Shown: in pieces, positions 15,970 through 25,477 of the stretch
Position numbering within the stretch: position 1 is the stretch's first letter
How the letters are laid out: every line of letters starts with the position of its first letter
Origin: Kurthia senegalensis
Lineage (GTDB): Bacteria > Bacillota > Bacilli > Bacillales_A > Planococcaceae
Assembly: GCF_000285595.1 (NCBI RefSeq)
Contig: NZ_HE611067.1
Location: 250,214-314,213, forward strand
Reading direction: 5' to 3'
Length of the DNA: 64,000 bases
Notes under the pieces: generated by a model
Databases searched by the model: none
The model's input: the letters and a program-made list of their open reading frames with translations, nothing else
What the model was told of the DNA's origin: nothing
Program-made: the position numbers and the translations under genes

Positions 15970-17025
15970 TTATTTTCTTGGATTTTTAAATAATAAATAA
16001 ATAAAGTAAGGTGCCCCAATCGCAGCTGTAAATACACCTGCAGGCACTTCGATTGGATTAAATGCTGTTCGACCAATAATATCGGCAACGACGACTAAAA
16101 AACAGCCGATTGCGGCACTCATTGGAATGAGTAAGCCGAACGCTGACCCGACTAAGCGACGTGCAATATGTGGGGCCATCAGTCCAACGAAACCAATCGC
16201 TCCTGTAAAGGAAATGGCACTTCCGACTAGACACGCACTCAATACGATTAAACCGAAACGCATTTTTTGTACAGATTGCCCTAGACTCATCGCCGTATCG
16301 TCCCCAAAATCTTGTACGTTCAAATGACGTACAATCAAAAATGTCACAACGAGTAACACCGCAATAACCGGAACCATAATAACGACTTCATTCCAATCGG
16401 TACTTGATACGCTCCCAATGAGCCATTTTTGTACTTCGCTCGCTACATAAACGGGTCCGATAATCATGAGCATTGTCGTAATGGCTTGTAAAAATGTCGC
16501 AATTCCGAGTCCTATTAAAACGAGTCTCGTTGATGTCACGCCGTCTTTCCAAGCTAACACGTAGACGAGTAATCCGACGAGCATCGCGCCGATAAAACCA
16601 GCAAGTGGCATCCAGTTAATGCTCACTAATAACACGTGATCATTATTACTAAATAACGCTAAAAATCCAACAACTGCGGCACTCCCCCCTGCAGAAATCC
16701 CGATAATATCAGGAGAAGCAAGAGGATTTTTAATCATCCCTTGTAAAATTGCACCCGCAACAGCTAAAGCCATACCGGCAAAAGCAGCGAGTAAAATACG
16801 CGGCAATCTAAAATCTACAACGAGTAGTTGATTGTAAGCATCCCCTTGTCCAAGTAGTGCTTGAATAACGTGCCAAGGATTAATAAAAGATTCTCCAAAA
16901 GAAGCACTTATTAAAACGGCCAGTATTGCCATACAGCCGACAAAAATCGTTCTTCTACTTGCTCGCGTATCTAATAAAAAAGAAACACGTTGTTTTCCTA
17001 AACGAATCGTTTTTAATGACTTCAT
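15970..17025 (-). CDS. Siderophore ABC importer, FecCD-family permease
   Basis: 351 residues with the FecCD pattern: about ten membrane helices, PRILLAAFAGMALAVAGAILQ near the N-terminus, NPLASPDIIGISAGGSAAVV, and GFVGLMAPHIARRLVG near the C-terminus (coupling helix region). It pairs with the second permease gene, whose stop codon it overlaps by 4 bases, to form the heterodimeric channel. Confidence 0.88.
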   Translation of the reverse strand: MKSLKTIRLGKQRVSFLLDTRASRRTIFVGCMAILAVLISASFGESFINPWHVIQALLGQGDAYNQLLVVDFRLPRILLAAFAGMALAVAGAILQGMIKNPLASPDIIGISAGGSAAVVGFLALFSNNDHVLLVSINWMPLAGFIGAMLVGLLVYVLAWKDGVTSTRLVLIGLGIATFLQAITTMLMIIGPVYVASEVQKWLIGSVSSTDWNEVVIMVPVIAVLLVVTFLIVRHLNVQDFGDDTAMSLGQSVQKMRFGLIVLSACLVGSAISFTGAIGFVGLMAPHIARRLVGSAFGLLIPMSAAIGCFLVVVADIIGRTAFNPIEVPAGVFTAAIGAPYFIYLLFKNPRK

Positions 17026-18026
17026 ACTTTCTTACCTCCTTTACGTGCAAGATAAATAAAGAAGGGTGTTCCAATAATCGCCGTCATCACACCGACAGGC
17101 ACTTCACGTGGCATAATCACATACCGCGCTCCGACGTCTGCCAATAACAATAAAACAGCGCCGAGTAATGCTGCCGCTGGAATTAACCATCGATGATCTT
17201 GTCCAATTAATTTTCTTGCGATATGTGGAATGACGATGCCAACGAAGCCAATTGGTCCAGCGATTGCAACACTTCCGCCTGCGAGTAACACCGCAATAAT
17301 CCCAACGACTAATTTAATGAATCCGATACGTAAGCCTAGCCCTCTCGCCACGTCATCACCTAGCGCTAATACGTTCATTTTCCCTGAAATGAGGATCGCA
17401 CCGACCCAGCCAATGACTAAATAAGGAAGTACCGATAGTAAAATTTCTAACTTACGCCCTTGCACAGAACCTGCTAACCAAAATAAAATTTGGTCCATTT
17501 CCGCTTCATTAATCGCCAGTAATCCTTGCGTATACGATGTGAACATCGCACTAATTGCCGCACCTGCTAGCGTAATTTTCAACGGTGTCGACGCATCACG
17601 CCCAACCGAGCTAATCCCATACACTGCTGCCGTTGCAATCGCTGCTCCTGTAAAAGCAATCCATGCAAAAGACTGTAAACTTTCAACGTGAAAAAATACG
17701 AGCGAACAGACGACCGCAAAACCCGCACCTGCATTAATCCCTAAAATACCAGGAGAAGCGAGCGGGTTTTTTGTTAATGTTTGCAACAAGACACCGGTAA
17801 TGGCGAGTGAAGCTCCGACACTTGCCGCAATGAGTGCACGCGGTATACGAACATCTTGAATAATAATATGTTCATTTGACTGATCAAAATTCGTAAAAGA
17901 TTGAATCGTCGTTTGTAATGACGTATAGGCATAGCCATATAAAAGACTCATACACATCGCGATTACGACCGCAAAGACCATCGCAATGAGTCCGATGATT
18001 TTTGCTGATTTGCTTTTTAAAACCAT
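17022..18026 (-). CDS. Siderophore ABC importer, FecCD-family permease
   Basis: 334 residues, a second FecCD permease with IPRALIAASVGASLAITGVLLQ, NPLASPGILGINAGAGFAVV and GFVGIVIPHIARKLIG. First gene of the minus-strand operon permease-permease-ATPase. The divergent binding lipoprotein and a Fur box lie just upstream, so iron repression of both units is expected. Confidence 0.88.
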   Translation of the reverse strand: MVLKSKSAKIIGLIAMVFAVVIAMCMSLLYGYAYTSLQTTIQSFTNFDQSNEHIIIQDVRIPRALIAASVGASLAITGVLLQTLTKNPLASPGILGINAGAGFAVVCSLVFFHVESLQSFAWIAFTGAAIATAAVYGISSVGRDASTPLKITLAGAAISAMFTSYTQGLLAINEAEMDQILFWLAGSVQGRKLEILLSVLPYLVIGWVGAILISGKMNVLALGDDVARGLGLRIGFIKLVVGIIAVLLAGGSVAIAGPIGFVGIVIPHIARKLIGQDHRWLIPAAALLGAVLLLLADVGARYVIMPREVPVGVMTAIIGTPFFIYLARKGGKKV

Positions 18027-18132
18027 TATGTAAAGTTCCTTCCCTATAGAAAAATAATTAAAATATTACGATAAATGTCCATGGACTTTTCTCCTTCGAC
18101 ACTTTATGCTTAAAAAGCTTTATTGAGCAATT

Positions 18133-18151
18133 GAAAATGATTATCAATTTC
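18133..18151. promoter_or_regulatory. Fur box
   Basis: GAAAATGATTATCAATTTC matches 15 of 19 positions of the classical GATAATGATAATCATTATC box. It lies between the divergent permease and binding-protein genes, about 40 bases before the GTG of the latter. Confidence 0.75.
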
Positions 18152-18190
18152 AATTGTTTTGATTCTAACACAATTTTTGGAGGGAAAAAA

Positions 18191-19174
18191 GTGAAAAATT
18201 TTTCTAAAGTATTTATGTTATTGTTTACAGCTTTAACAGTTATTGTATTAGCTGCATGTGGAAACAACGATAAGGAAAAAGATGCATCAACTGCAGCAAA
18301 AGACGACAGTACATATAAAGTAGAGCATGCAATGGGCACTACTGAAATAAAAGGTGAACCAAAACGTGTTGTCGTTTTAACAAATGAAGGAACAGAAGCC
18401 GTACTAGCTTTAGGTGTCAAACCAGTAGGTGCTGTGCAATCATTTTTAGGTGATCCTTGGTATGAACATATCCAAGACAAAATGGACGGTGTCGAAGTCG
18501 TAGGATTAGAAACTGAATTAAATATCGAAAAAATCGCTTCTTTAAAACCCGATTTAATTATCGGAAATAAATTACGCCAAGAAAAAGACTACGCAAAATT
18601 AAGTAAAATCGCACCAACTGTTTTTTCTGAAACATTACGTGGTGACTGGCAAGAAAACTTCAAACTGTATGCAAAAGCATTAAATAAAGAAGATGAAGGT
18701 ACAAAAATACTGGATGATTACACAGCTCACGTAGACAAAGTAAAAACAGCTTTAGGTGACAAAACGGATCAAGAAGTATCTGTCGTGCGCTTCATGGCAG
18801 ATTTAACACGTATTTACTATACAGACTCATTCTCAGGTGTTATTTTAAACCAATTAGGATTTAAACGTGCCCCTGCACAAGCTGATATGTTCAAAGACGA
18901 TGCAAAATTAGGCAACTTAGCTATTGAAGTAGGTAAAGAATCCATTCCAGATATGGATGCCGACGTATTATTCTACTTCACGTATGCACCAGCTGGTGAT
19001 GAAACGGCAACAAAAACAGAACAAGAGTGGACAAGCGACAAACTTTGGAAAAACTTAAACGTTGTAAAATCAGGCAATGCACACAAAGTGGACGATGCGA
19101 TTTGGAATACAGCTGGCGGGATTTTAGCAGCAAACCTTATGTTAGATCAATTGCAAGAAATCATGACAAAATAA
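18191..19174 (+). CDS. Iron-siderophore binding lipoprotein
   Basis: 327 residues. The signal peptide ends in the lipobox VLAAC, so the protein is lipid-anchored outside the membrane. The mature part has the PeriBP fold of iron-complex binding proteins: RVVVLTNEGTEAVLALGVKPVG, then EKIASLKPDLIIGN. The GTG at 18191, 7 bases after GGAGGG, is the start; the upstream in-frame ATG would put the Fur box inside the gene. It delivers the ferric siderophore to the divergent permease/ATPase. Confidence 0.88.
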   Translation: MKNFSKVFMLLFTALTVIVLAACGNNDKEKDASTAAKDDSTYKVEHAMGTTEIKGEPKRVVVLTNEGTEAVLALGVKPVGAVQSFLGDPWYEHIQDKMDGVEVVGLETELNIEKIASLKPDLIIGNKLRQEKDYAKLSKIAPTVFSETLRGDWQENFKLYAKALNKEDEGTKILDDYTAHVDKVKTALGDKTDQEVSVVRFMADLTRIYYTDSFSGVILNQLGFKRAPAQADMFKDDAKLGNLAIEVGKESIPDMDADVLFYFTYAPAGDETATKTEQEWTSDKLWKNLNVVKSGNAHKVDDAIWNTAGGILAANLMLDQLQEIMTK

Positions 19175-19215
19175 ACGTTACGTAACATTTAAATGAATCA
19201 ATCTTAATAGCAAAA

Positions 19216-19360
19216 AAAGGCTGGGACAATATCCTAATCAATAAGAAAAGACATGCATGATTTTATTCCAATCATGCATGTCTTTTTGTCTGTTGTTCTT
19301 CGTTTCGCCCGACGCTTTTTGCGGGCACAGCTTCCACTTCGAACAACTTTTGTATACTTC
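19216..19360 (+). repeat. Dispersed intergenic repeat, copy 2
   Basis: GGCTGGGACA box at 19219-19228, then a 14-bp stem (19249-19262 / 19270-19283) with T-run, then the tail CTTCGTTTCGCCCGACGC, TTTTTGCGGGCACAGCTTCC and TTCGAACAACTTTT. The first two tail parts match copy 1 and the last matches copy 3. It follows the binding-lipoprotein gene and can terminate it. Confidence 0.75.
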
Positions 19361-19501
19361 TATCAAAAATCCCTTATAGAAAAAGGACAATTCTCGTTGA
19401 AATTGACGTCGCACCTTCTTTTCTATTTTATAATTCAGTCAAATGGACGATGCGATTCATTTACATTTACTGTAATTTAATAAAAAAGGAGGTCATCAAT
19501 T

Positions 19502-20734
19502 ATGAACTTTAGCTTCCCCTACAGCGAATTATTAACGCAAAAAAATTTCCGCCTTCTCTCACTCGCAAGACTTTTTAATAAAAGCGCATTCACTCTTTTT
19601 CAGTTAGAAATCATTTGGTTCACGATGGAGATTACCAATCAATCCCCGCTTTATTTATCGACAATTATCATGGCTGGAACCGTACCATTTATTTTGTTTG
19701 GAATGTACGGTGGGCATGTGGCAGATACGTATAACAAGAAAAAAATGATGATTTATAGCGACATCCTCACTACGTTACTCATCGGACTCATTCCCATTCT
19801 TTTTTATTTTGATTCATTAACTTACGTGTCACTCGTTATTATTTATACGTTAATTAGTACGTGTAGTTGTTTTTTAGAACCGAGTTTTCGTGCGATTTTA
19901 CCCGACCTCATTCGCTCGACACAACTTCAAAAAGGAAATGCGCTACTCGATTCCATACAAAGAGGTGTCGGTATAGTCATTCCTCCTGCAATCGGCATCA
20001 TTCTTTTTTTCACTATTCCTATTCATATTTTCACAATTTGTTTTTTCTTATTCAGTCTCTCTACGATTTGTCATCTAGCGATTCACTATACGAAACCTGC
20101 TATGCAACCCGGGCATACTGTACGAAATAAACAGTCCATCAAAGCGACATTCACTTACATAAAATCGTCGAAAATCATTTTATTGATTATCGTTATGCAA
20201 GGTGTCACGATTTTCATTAATACGGGTTTATGGCGCGTCGGTCTTCCGCTCTATTTAGAAAAAAATGTACACGAAGGTATTACAACGTACGGCATCATTA
20301 CAGGCTTATTAGCTACCGCCGCATTGACAACATCTCTTTTGCTCGGTTTTATACAAAAAATACAGCCCATTACGATTTTTCTCATCGGCATTTCATTATG
20401 GGGAAGTGGGTTACTAGTCATCGGACTATCGCCTACTCTATTCACAATTTACGTTGCAACGATCTTAATTGGTATTGGACAAGCAAGTGAAGGGTTAAGC
20501 CGCTTAATTATTTTCCAAAAAGAAGTCCCTTCTACACTTTTAGGAAAAGTATTCAGCACATCTTCCTCTATTAATTATGTCAGCGATACATGTTCGCTCG
20601 CTGCCATTAGCAGTGTACTTCTCATCCTAGCGACTTCAAACGTTTTTATTTTAAGCGGCCTATGTATCGGACTGAGTAGTATATTCGGTGCCATTTACGT
20701 AAGAAAACCTAAAAATACGTCTATTTTTAAGTAA
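19502..20734 (+). CDS. MFS transporter
   Basis: 410 residues with about 12 hydrophobic helices and the MFS loop 2-3 motif GGHVADTYNKKKMM. It resembles the macrolide-efflux-like and enterobactin-exporter-like MFS group (NFRLLSLARLFNKSA at the start). AAGGAGGTC lies just before the ATG. Its position after the iron-uptake genes allows a role in siderophore export, but repeat copy 2 and over 300 bases separate them and I see no Fur box, so drug efflux is as likely. Confidence 0.75.
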   Translation: MNFSFPYSELLTQKNFRLLSLARLFNKSAFTLFQLEIIWFTMEITNQSPLYLSTIIMAGTVPFILFGMYGGHVADTYNKKKMMIYSDILTTLLIGLIPILFYFDSLTYVSLVIIYTLISTCSCFLEPSFRAILPDLIRSTQLQKGNALLDSIQRGVGIVIPPAIGIILFFTIPIHIFTICFFLFSLSTICHLAIHYTKPAMQPGHTVRNKQSIKATFTYIKSSKIILLIIVMQGVTIFINTGLWRVGLPLYLEKNVHEGITTYGIITGLLATAALTTSLLLGFIQKIQPITIFLIGISLWGSGLLVIGLSPTLFTIYVATILIGIGQASEGLSRLIIFQKEVPSTLLGKVFSTSSSINYVSDTCSLAAISSVLLILATSNVFILSGLCIGLSSIFGAIYVRKPKNTSIFK

Positions 20735-20808
20735 CCTTGTTAACTTTTAAAATCACAATTTTTTTAAAAAGTATCTTCCAACAAGTATAAATATGCTTTT
20801 TTATGTGA

Positions 20809-20873
20809 TTGACATTTACCTAAAAGTATTTTATGATTAATATCGTCAAAAAAATAGTTAATCAAGTTAACTA
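20809..20873 (+). promoter_or_regulatory. Promoter and MarR-type operator
   Basis: TTGACA (20809-20814), 17 bases, TATGAT (20832-20837), then the inverted repeat TAGTTAA-TCAAG-TTAACTA (20855-20873) just before the ribosome binding site. The palindrome has the size and place of a MarR autoregulatory operator. Confidence 0.7.
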
Positions 20874-20891
20874 ATTGAGAGGTGCCTCGAA

Positions 20892-21332
20892 ATGGAATTG
20901 TATCAATCTTTCTATCGTGAACTCGTATTAGCCAATCGAACGTTTGAAAATCAGCTAAACGAGATTTTACAACAACAAGGCATTCATCGTTCAGACTGGT
21001 CTGTTATGTATTATTTATTAAATGATGAACATATTACGTCCGTTGAAATTGCCAAACGATTAAACATCGAAAAACCGAACGTCACACGAACCATTAAAAA
21101 TTTAGAAAGTATGGGGTACGTAACCGTTGAACCTTCAAAAGAAGACAAACGAAAAAAACGGATCATCGTTACGCCCGAAGGTTTCGCTATGTATGAAGAA
21201 GTGCGTGTTTACGTAGATGAATTTGAACGCTGTACGATGGAAGGTGTTTCAATCGGACAACAACAAATTTTATTAGAGACATTCGAACAAATTCAAGCAA
21301 ATTTACAAAAGAGAGCCGGGAAAAAAGAGTGA
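20892..21332 (+). CDS. MarR-family regulator
   Basis: 146 residues with the MarR winged helix: EILQQQGIHRSDWSVMYYLL, SVEIAKRLNIEKPNVTRTIKNLE (recognition helix) and the wing GYVTVEPSKEDKRKKRIIVTPEG with the conserved DxRxxx-like turn. It probably represses itself and the overlapping MFS gene through the palindrome upstream. GAGAGGTG precedes the ATG. Confidence 0.88.
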   Translation: MELYQSFYRELVLANRTFENQLNEILQQQGIHRSDWSVMYYLLNDEHITSVEIAKRLNIEKPNVTRTIKNLESMGYVTVEPSKEDKRKKRIIVTPEGFAMYEEVRVYVDEFERCTMEGVSIGQQQILLETFEQIQANLQKRAGKKE

Positions 21333-22540
21333 GTCATTCACGTGAAAAATTATGGACGAAAGATTTTATATTCGTTTCATTAATGAACTTTATCGTCATT
21401 TTAATCTTTTATTTACTCATGGTATCTATTGCTGCATTCGCAACGAAAGAATACGATGCCTCAACGAGTCAAGCCGGTCTTGCAACAGGAATTTACATCG
21501 TTGGGACATTGATTGGACGCTTATTAACAGGTCGTGTTATTAATAAAATCGGCTCAAAAAAAATCGCCATTTTCGGATTATTTTTATTTGCAATTACGAT
21601 GAGTTTTTATTTTATCCATGCAGGTATTTCAATGTTGTTCTTTAGCCGTTTAATCAACGGGTTTGCTGCAGGTGTTGCTTCTACTGCTACGAGTACGATC
21701 ATCGCACAAATTATTCCGAATACACGTAAATCGGAAGGGATTGGCTACTTCAGTATGAGTACAACGCTCGGTACAGCCATCGGTCCATTTTTAGGGCTTA
21801 ACTTAATTAAATGGACGAGCTTTAACAATATTTTTATTTTCTGTATCGCTTTAGCTGTATTCGCTTTACTGATTGGCTTTACGATTCATGCACCGAAAAA
21901 TACGTTACAAACGATGAGCAAAAAAGAAAAACAACCTAAAGTTCGCTTTAGTTTCAAACAATATATCGAACCAAATGCATTACCAATTGCACTCGTCACA
22001 TTGTTAATGTCATTCGGCTACGCCGCCATTCTTTCATTCATTAGTTTCTTCGCAGAAGAACGCCAACTCGTTACAGCGGCTAGCTTCTTCTTCCTTGCCT
22101 ATGCGATTGCCATTTTAGTAACACGTGTATTTAGCGGTCGCATTATGGATACGAAGGGCTCGAATGCGGTCATGGTTCCTTGTTTCCTCTTATTTGCGAT
22201 TGGGCTAGCAACTTTAAGTTTTACGTATTCAGGCTTCTTATTAATTGTTGTCGCTGTTATTATCGGTGCAGGGTACGGGAACTTACAATCTGGCGCACAA
22301 GCGATTGCGATTAAAGTGACCCCTTCTGCACGTGCAGGTTTAGCGACTTCAACATACTTTATCGCACTCGATGCCGGTCTTGGTTTCGGCCCTTATTTAC
22401 TCGGTTATTTAGAACCAATAATCGGCTTCGGTCAAATGTACTTTTACTTAGCTATTTTAATGATCGTCACGTTATTCGTCTACATGCTCGTTCATGGACG
22501 TAAAGAAGCGCACTTAATTGAGCGTGCAAATGCTTCATAA
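21329..22540 (+). CDS. MFS transporter co-transcribed with MarR regulator
   Basis: 403 residues with 12 predicted membrane helices, resembling the YwoG-like MFS exporters: GIYIVGTLIGRLLTGRVINKIGSKKI is the loop 2-3 motif. The GTG start overlaps the marR-type stop codon by 4 bases (GTGA), so translation is coupled. The pair is a typical inducible efflux unit; the substrate is unknown. Followed by repeat copy 3. Confidence 0.82.
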   Translation: MSHSREKLWTKDFIFVSLMNFIVILIFYLLMVSIAAFATKEYDASTSQAGLATGIYIVGTLIGRLLTGRVINKIGSKKIAIFGLFLFAITMSFYFIHAGISMLFFSRLINGFAAGVASTATSTIIAQIIPNTRKSEGIGYFSMSTTLGTAIGPFLGLNLIKWTSFNNIFIFCIALAVFALLIGFTIHAPKNTLQTMSKKEKQPKVRFSFKQYIEPNALPIALVTLLMSFGYAAILSFISFFAEERQLVTAASFFFLAYAIAILVTRVFSGRIMDTKGSNAVMVPCFLLFAIGLATLSFTYSGFLLIVVAVIIGAGYGNLQSGAQAIAIKVTPSARAGLATSTYFIALDAGLGFGPYLLGYLEPIIGFGQMYFYLAILMIVTLFVYMLVHGRKEAHLIERANAS

Positions 22541-22546
22541 ATACAA

Positions 22547-22700
22547 GAGACTGAAACAAAATCAATCCATAAAAAAAGACGTGCATGATTTTATTCAAAT
22601 CATGCACGTCTTTTTTCGTCTATTATCCAGCCATTGTTCTCCGTTTCGAATACTTTTCACGGCTCCCGTTCCGAACAACTTTTAATTGTTCCTATCGAAA
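22547..22700 (+). repeat. Dispersed intergenic repeat, copy 3
   Basis: GAGACTGAAACA box, then a perfect 15-bp stem (22577-22591 / 22597-22611) with the loop TATTC and a T-run, then the tail TTCTCCGTTTCG and CGTTCCGAACAACTTTT. Relative to copy 1 the stem changes A-T to G-C on both arms (GACGTGC/GCACGTC), a compensatory change. It sits between convergent genes. Confidence 0.75.
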
Positions 22701-22757
22701 AGATAATTCCTACAAGATGTCTTCAAAAAAGACTGAAATTTTTACGTATGTCCCCTA

Positions 22758-23255
22758 TTAGAAACTTGCTGTATTGCTCGCTGCATTCTCAGAAGCTTTC
22801 ACACGATCAATCGCTAAAACGATTGCAACTAAAATAAGCTCATACGCTTCATCCGCAATTTGGATTTCATACGTATCGCGTACTTTAAACCATTGTTTAT
22901 GAACTTCGCCAATTACGTGCCCATCTTTGCGTACTTCAAAATCCATATCCCACCAGTTACCCTCTACTTGAAGACCTTGCCCCTCAATTTGATACTTCGC
23001 TTTAAACAAACTAAATTCTTTACGAATAACCGCTACTTGTTTCCCCCCTACTTCCACTTCAAATGTCGGGAATAAACTAAGCATTTTTTTCGTAATGAAA
23101 GCGACTTCTTTATGATTTTCATTTTCAATCGTAAAGGTCTTCGGTATTTTCATAAAGCTACCTTGCGCAAAGTAAACAACTTCATCTTGTGCATTTGAAA
23201 TCGTAAACTTTTCCGAAAGTGCCATAATATGTTGTTTAATGTATAATGTCTTCAA
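22758..23255 (-). CDS. LURP-one/tubby-like protein (YxjI type)
   Basis: 165 residues of the LURP-one-related beta-barrel family: LYIKQHIMALSEKFTISNAQ, then VYFAQGSFMKIPKTFTIEN and HKEVAFITKKMLSLFPTFEV, with one C-terminal hydrophobic helix (ELILVAIVLAIDRV). The bacterial role is unknown; a phospholipid-scramblase-like fold is known for the family. The start is a TTG at 23255, 6 bases after GGAGGG. Confidence 0.75.
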   Translation of the reverse strand: MKTLYIKQHIMALSEKFTISNAQDEVVYFAQGSFMKIPKTFTIENENHKEVAFITKKMLSLFPTFEVEVGGKQVAVIRKEFSLFKAKYQIEGQGLQVEGNWWDMDFEVRKDGHVIGEVHKQWFKVRDTYEIQIADEAYELILVAIVLAIDRVKASENAASNTASF

Positions 23256-23281
23256 AAAAACCCTCCTTTACAAAAAATGAC

Positions 23282-24592
23282 TCATTTTTTATTATTTGAT
23301 TGAATAGCTAAATCATTCGATGCATCTAAAATCGCATCTACATTTTGATGAATCGATTGAACAGATTCACTAAGTTTCGAAACATCTTCACTGAAGCGGA
23401 TATTGCTTTCATTTAACGTGTTCATCGAATCACTAACCGTTGAAAATGCCCCTTCTAGTAAATGAATCTCTGTCGTAGATTGTTCTAACTGTTTAGATAA
23501 AGAAGCAGACGTATCTACAATCGAGCTCGTTTTTGCCTTTGAGACGTGCAAAATTGAGTGTACGTCATCTACGGATTTTTTCGTTGACTCAGCCAATTTA
23601 CGCACTTCATCAGCAACGACAGCAAATCCTTTTCCGTGTTCTCCTGCACGTGCTGCTTCAATTGACGCATTTAATGCCAATAAGTTCGTTTGATCGGCAA
23701 TTTCTGTAATCATGCTCGCAATAATAGTGATTTGCTCATTTAATTGATACAATTCTCCGATTTGCTGTTGAATCGTCCCCATCGTTTCTAACAACTGATG
23801 TCCGAAATCTTCTGTCTTTTTCACACGTTTTTTCTCATTCACAGCAGATGATGACACGTGTTCGCTTAGTTGCACTGTTTTGATAGAAGACGCATCTAAA
23901 TCATCTAGTACGACACAAACGCGCTGCAATTCTTCATTCGTTTCATGAACTAATCGTTGCATTTGCTCTGCACTCGCTACCATTTTTTGCATCATCACAT
24001 CTTTTTGTTCATTTTCTAAATCTAATTGTACTTGATGTTGTGCATCATACGCTTCTAACACAATTTGTTGTTCTAAATTTAAAATTTTCGAAACGGCTAA
24101 AATGAGTCGGAATTGCTCTGTTTGTGTGAAAGACGTATTAGAAACAATAACGAAAAAGCCATTTAATAAATCTTGAAAAGCACTCATATACCATTTTGGT
24201 TCTAAACCAATACGGGCATGTACTTGTGCAATTTTATGTCGTTTTTGCACATACGTTTCATCAATTTCTCCATCAAACATTTCACTAATATGGTGGATGA
24301 GCGTTTGTCGTAGTTTTTGAACAGAACTATTCGATTCAATAATACGCCCGAGTGAAGGCTCTTTTTCCAAATTTTCGTAAAATTTATGAACGATTGAATC
24401 TATATTTTCCTTCAATGTTTCTCTCAAAATACGCAATAAAGCCAAATCTTCTTCTGTTAATTGAATCATACTCAATTGACGCTTCACCGATTCGTTTAAA
24501 GTAGGTGCAATATTTACAAATGGTTGCTCTTTTTGTAATAAGCTTTCTATCGTTTCTTTATCTACTTGTTGTTTGCGTGAAAATAAGTTCAC
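23282..24592 (-). CDS. hemAT: Globin-coupled chemotaxis transducer (HemAT-like)
   Basis: 436 residues, soluble. Residues about 30-190 form a sensor globin with the proximal-His region [19 protein letters not shown]; residues 200-436 form a methyl-accepting signalling coiled coil with the conserved hairpin [39 protein letters not shown]. HemAT binds O2 at haem and signals to CheA. The GTG at 24592 is preferred because GGAGG precedes it at 9 bases. No other che gene is in the window. Confidence 0.88.
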   Translation of the reverse strand: MNLFSRKQQVDKETIESLLQKEQPFVNIAPTLNESVKRQLSMIQLTEEDLALLRILRETLKENIDSIVHKFYENLEKEPSLGRIIESNSSVQKLRQTLIHHISEMFDGEIDETYVQKRHKIAQVHARIGLEPKWYMSAFQDLLNGFFVIVSNTSFTQTEQFRLILAVSKILNLEQQIVLEAYDAQHQVQLDLENEQKDVMMQKMVASAEQMQRLVHETNEELQRVCVVLDDLDASSIKTVQLSEHVSSSAVNEKKRVKKTEDFGHQLLETMGTIQQQIGELYQLNEQITIIASMITEIADQTNLLALNASIEAARAGEHGKGFAVVADEVRKLAESTKKSVDDVHSILHVSKAKTSSIVDTSASLSKQLEQSTTEIHLLEGAFSTVSDSMNTLNESNIRFSEDVSKLSESVQSIHQNVDAILDASNDLAIQSNNKK

Positions 24593-24778
24593 TTTATATA
24601 GCCTCCAAAAGATAATATTTGGAGTTATTATATCATAAGTACTTAAAAACATATTTTTAAAATTAGTAAAAACGAATTAAATAAAATACATTATTTTTAA
24701 TAATAACTCTTTTTTACCTATTAGAAAATCTCAATTAATACGATTTTGCATAAATAATTCGCAATTCAATAAAATCTA

Positions 24779-25294
24779 TCACAATTCTTTTTGATAAATA
24801 TGGACATTTTGCCCATTATACACGTCAGCTTTCCCCAATTTCATACCGATCGTCTGAGCTACTTTAATCGACGGGATATTATTCGGTTGAATGATAGCAA
24901 TTAATTCTTTATTATACTGCAGTTGCTCTGCAAAATGAACGAAAGTTTGCGCTGCCTCTGTCGCAAACTTTTGCCCCCAATAGGCTTGTGCAATCCAATA
25001 GCCAATTTCTAACTTTTCTTCTCCATTTAAATTTTGTGGCACAATGCCCGCATGCCCAATCGGCTCACCCGTCTTTCGAATTTCAATAATTTTTAAGCCT
25101 AAATTTTCGTCTTGACGATAATGCATGTGAATCCAAGAGGCAAATTGCTCAACCTCCGCATCATTACGCGTATGCCCATCCCCGATATAGCGCATCATAT
25201 CTTTTGATTGTAATAACCCTTTTAAAAAATAAAAATCCGCATCTGTGTAATTTCGATAGCGAAGTCTTTTTGATTGTAGTTCAAACATCCCCAT
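24779..25294 (-). CDS. GNAT acetyltransferase, RimJ/RimL type
   Basis: 171 residues of the GNAT fold: SKRLRYRNYTDADF at the start, GYWIAQAYWGQKFATEAAQTFVHFA (acetyl-CoA site) and NIPSIKVAQTIGMKLG near the end. This is the subgroup that acetylates protein N-termini or small amines; the substrate is unknown. Single gene with GGGGATG just before the start. Confidence 0.8.
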   Translation of the reverse strand: MGMFELQSKRLRYRNYTDADFYFLKGLLQSKDMMRYIGDGHTRNDAEVEQFASWIHMHYRQDENLGLKIIEIRKTGEPIGHAGIVPQNLNGEEKLEIGYWIAQAYWGQKFATEAAQTFVHFAEQLQYNKELIAIIQPNNIPSIKVAQTIGMKLGKADVYNGQNVHIYQKEL

Positions 25295-25477
25295 CCCTCA
25301 TTTCTACTTATATTTTACACTCTCCATACACAATTTAGCTATTTTAATCATAAAAATAAGTTAAAAAACAATTTTTTGTTCATCAAAAAAACACGCCCAA
25401 AACAATCACATTTTGAACGTGTTTTATTTCATCAAGCTAAAAAAGAAATAACGTATACTTACTTTAAGTTTTATTGT

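Noticed and set aside
18058-18480. 140-codon frame on the minus strand
   Set aside because: Antisense to the binding lipoprotein and across the Fur box; no domain or ribosome site.
19216-22700. Mobile element (MITE or IS) bounded by the repeats
   Set aside because: No terminal inverted repeats, target duplication or transposase; the copies are single hairpins with tails placed after genes.
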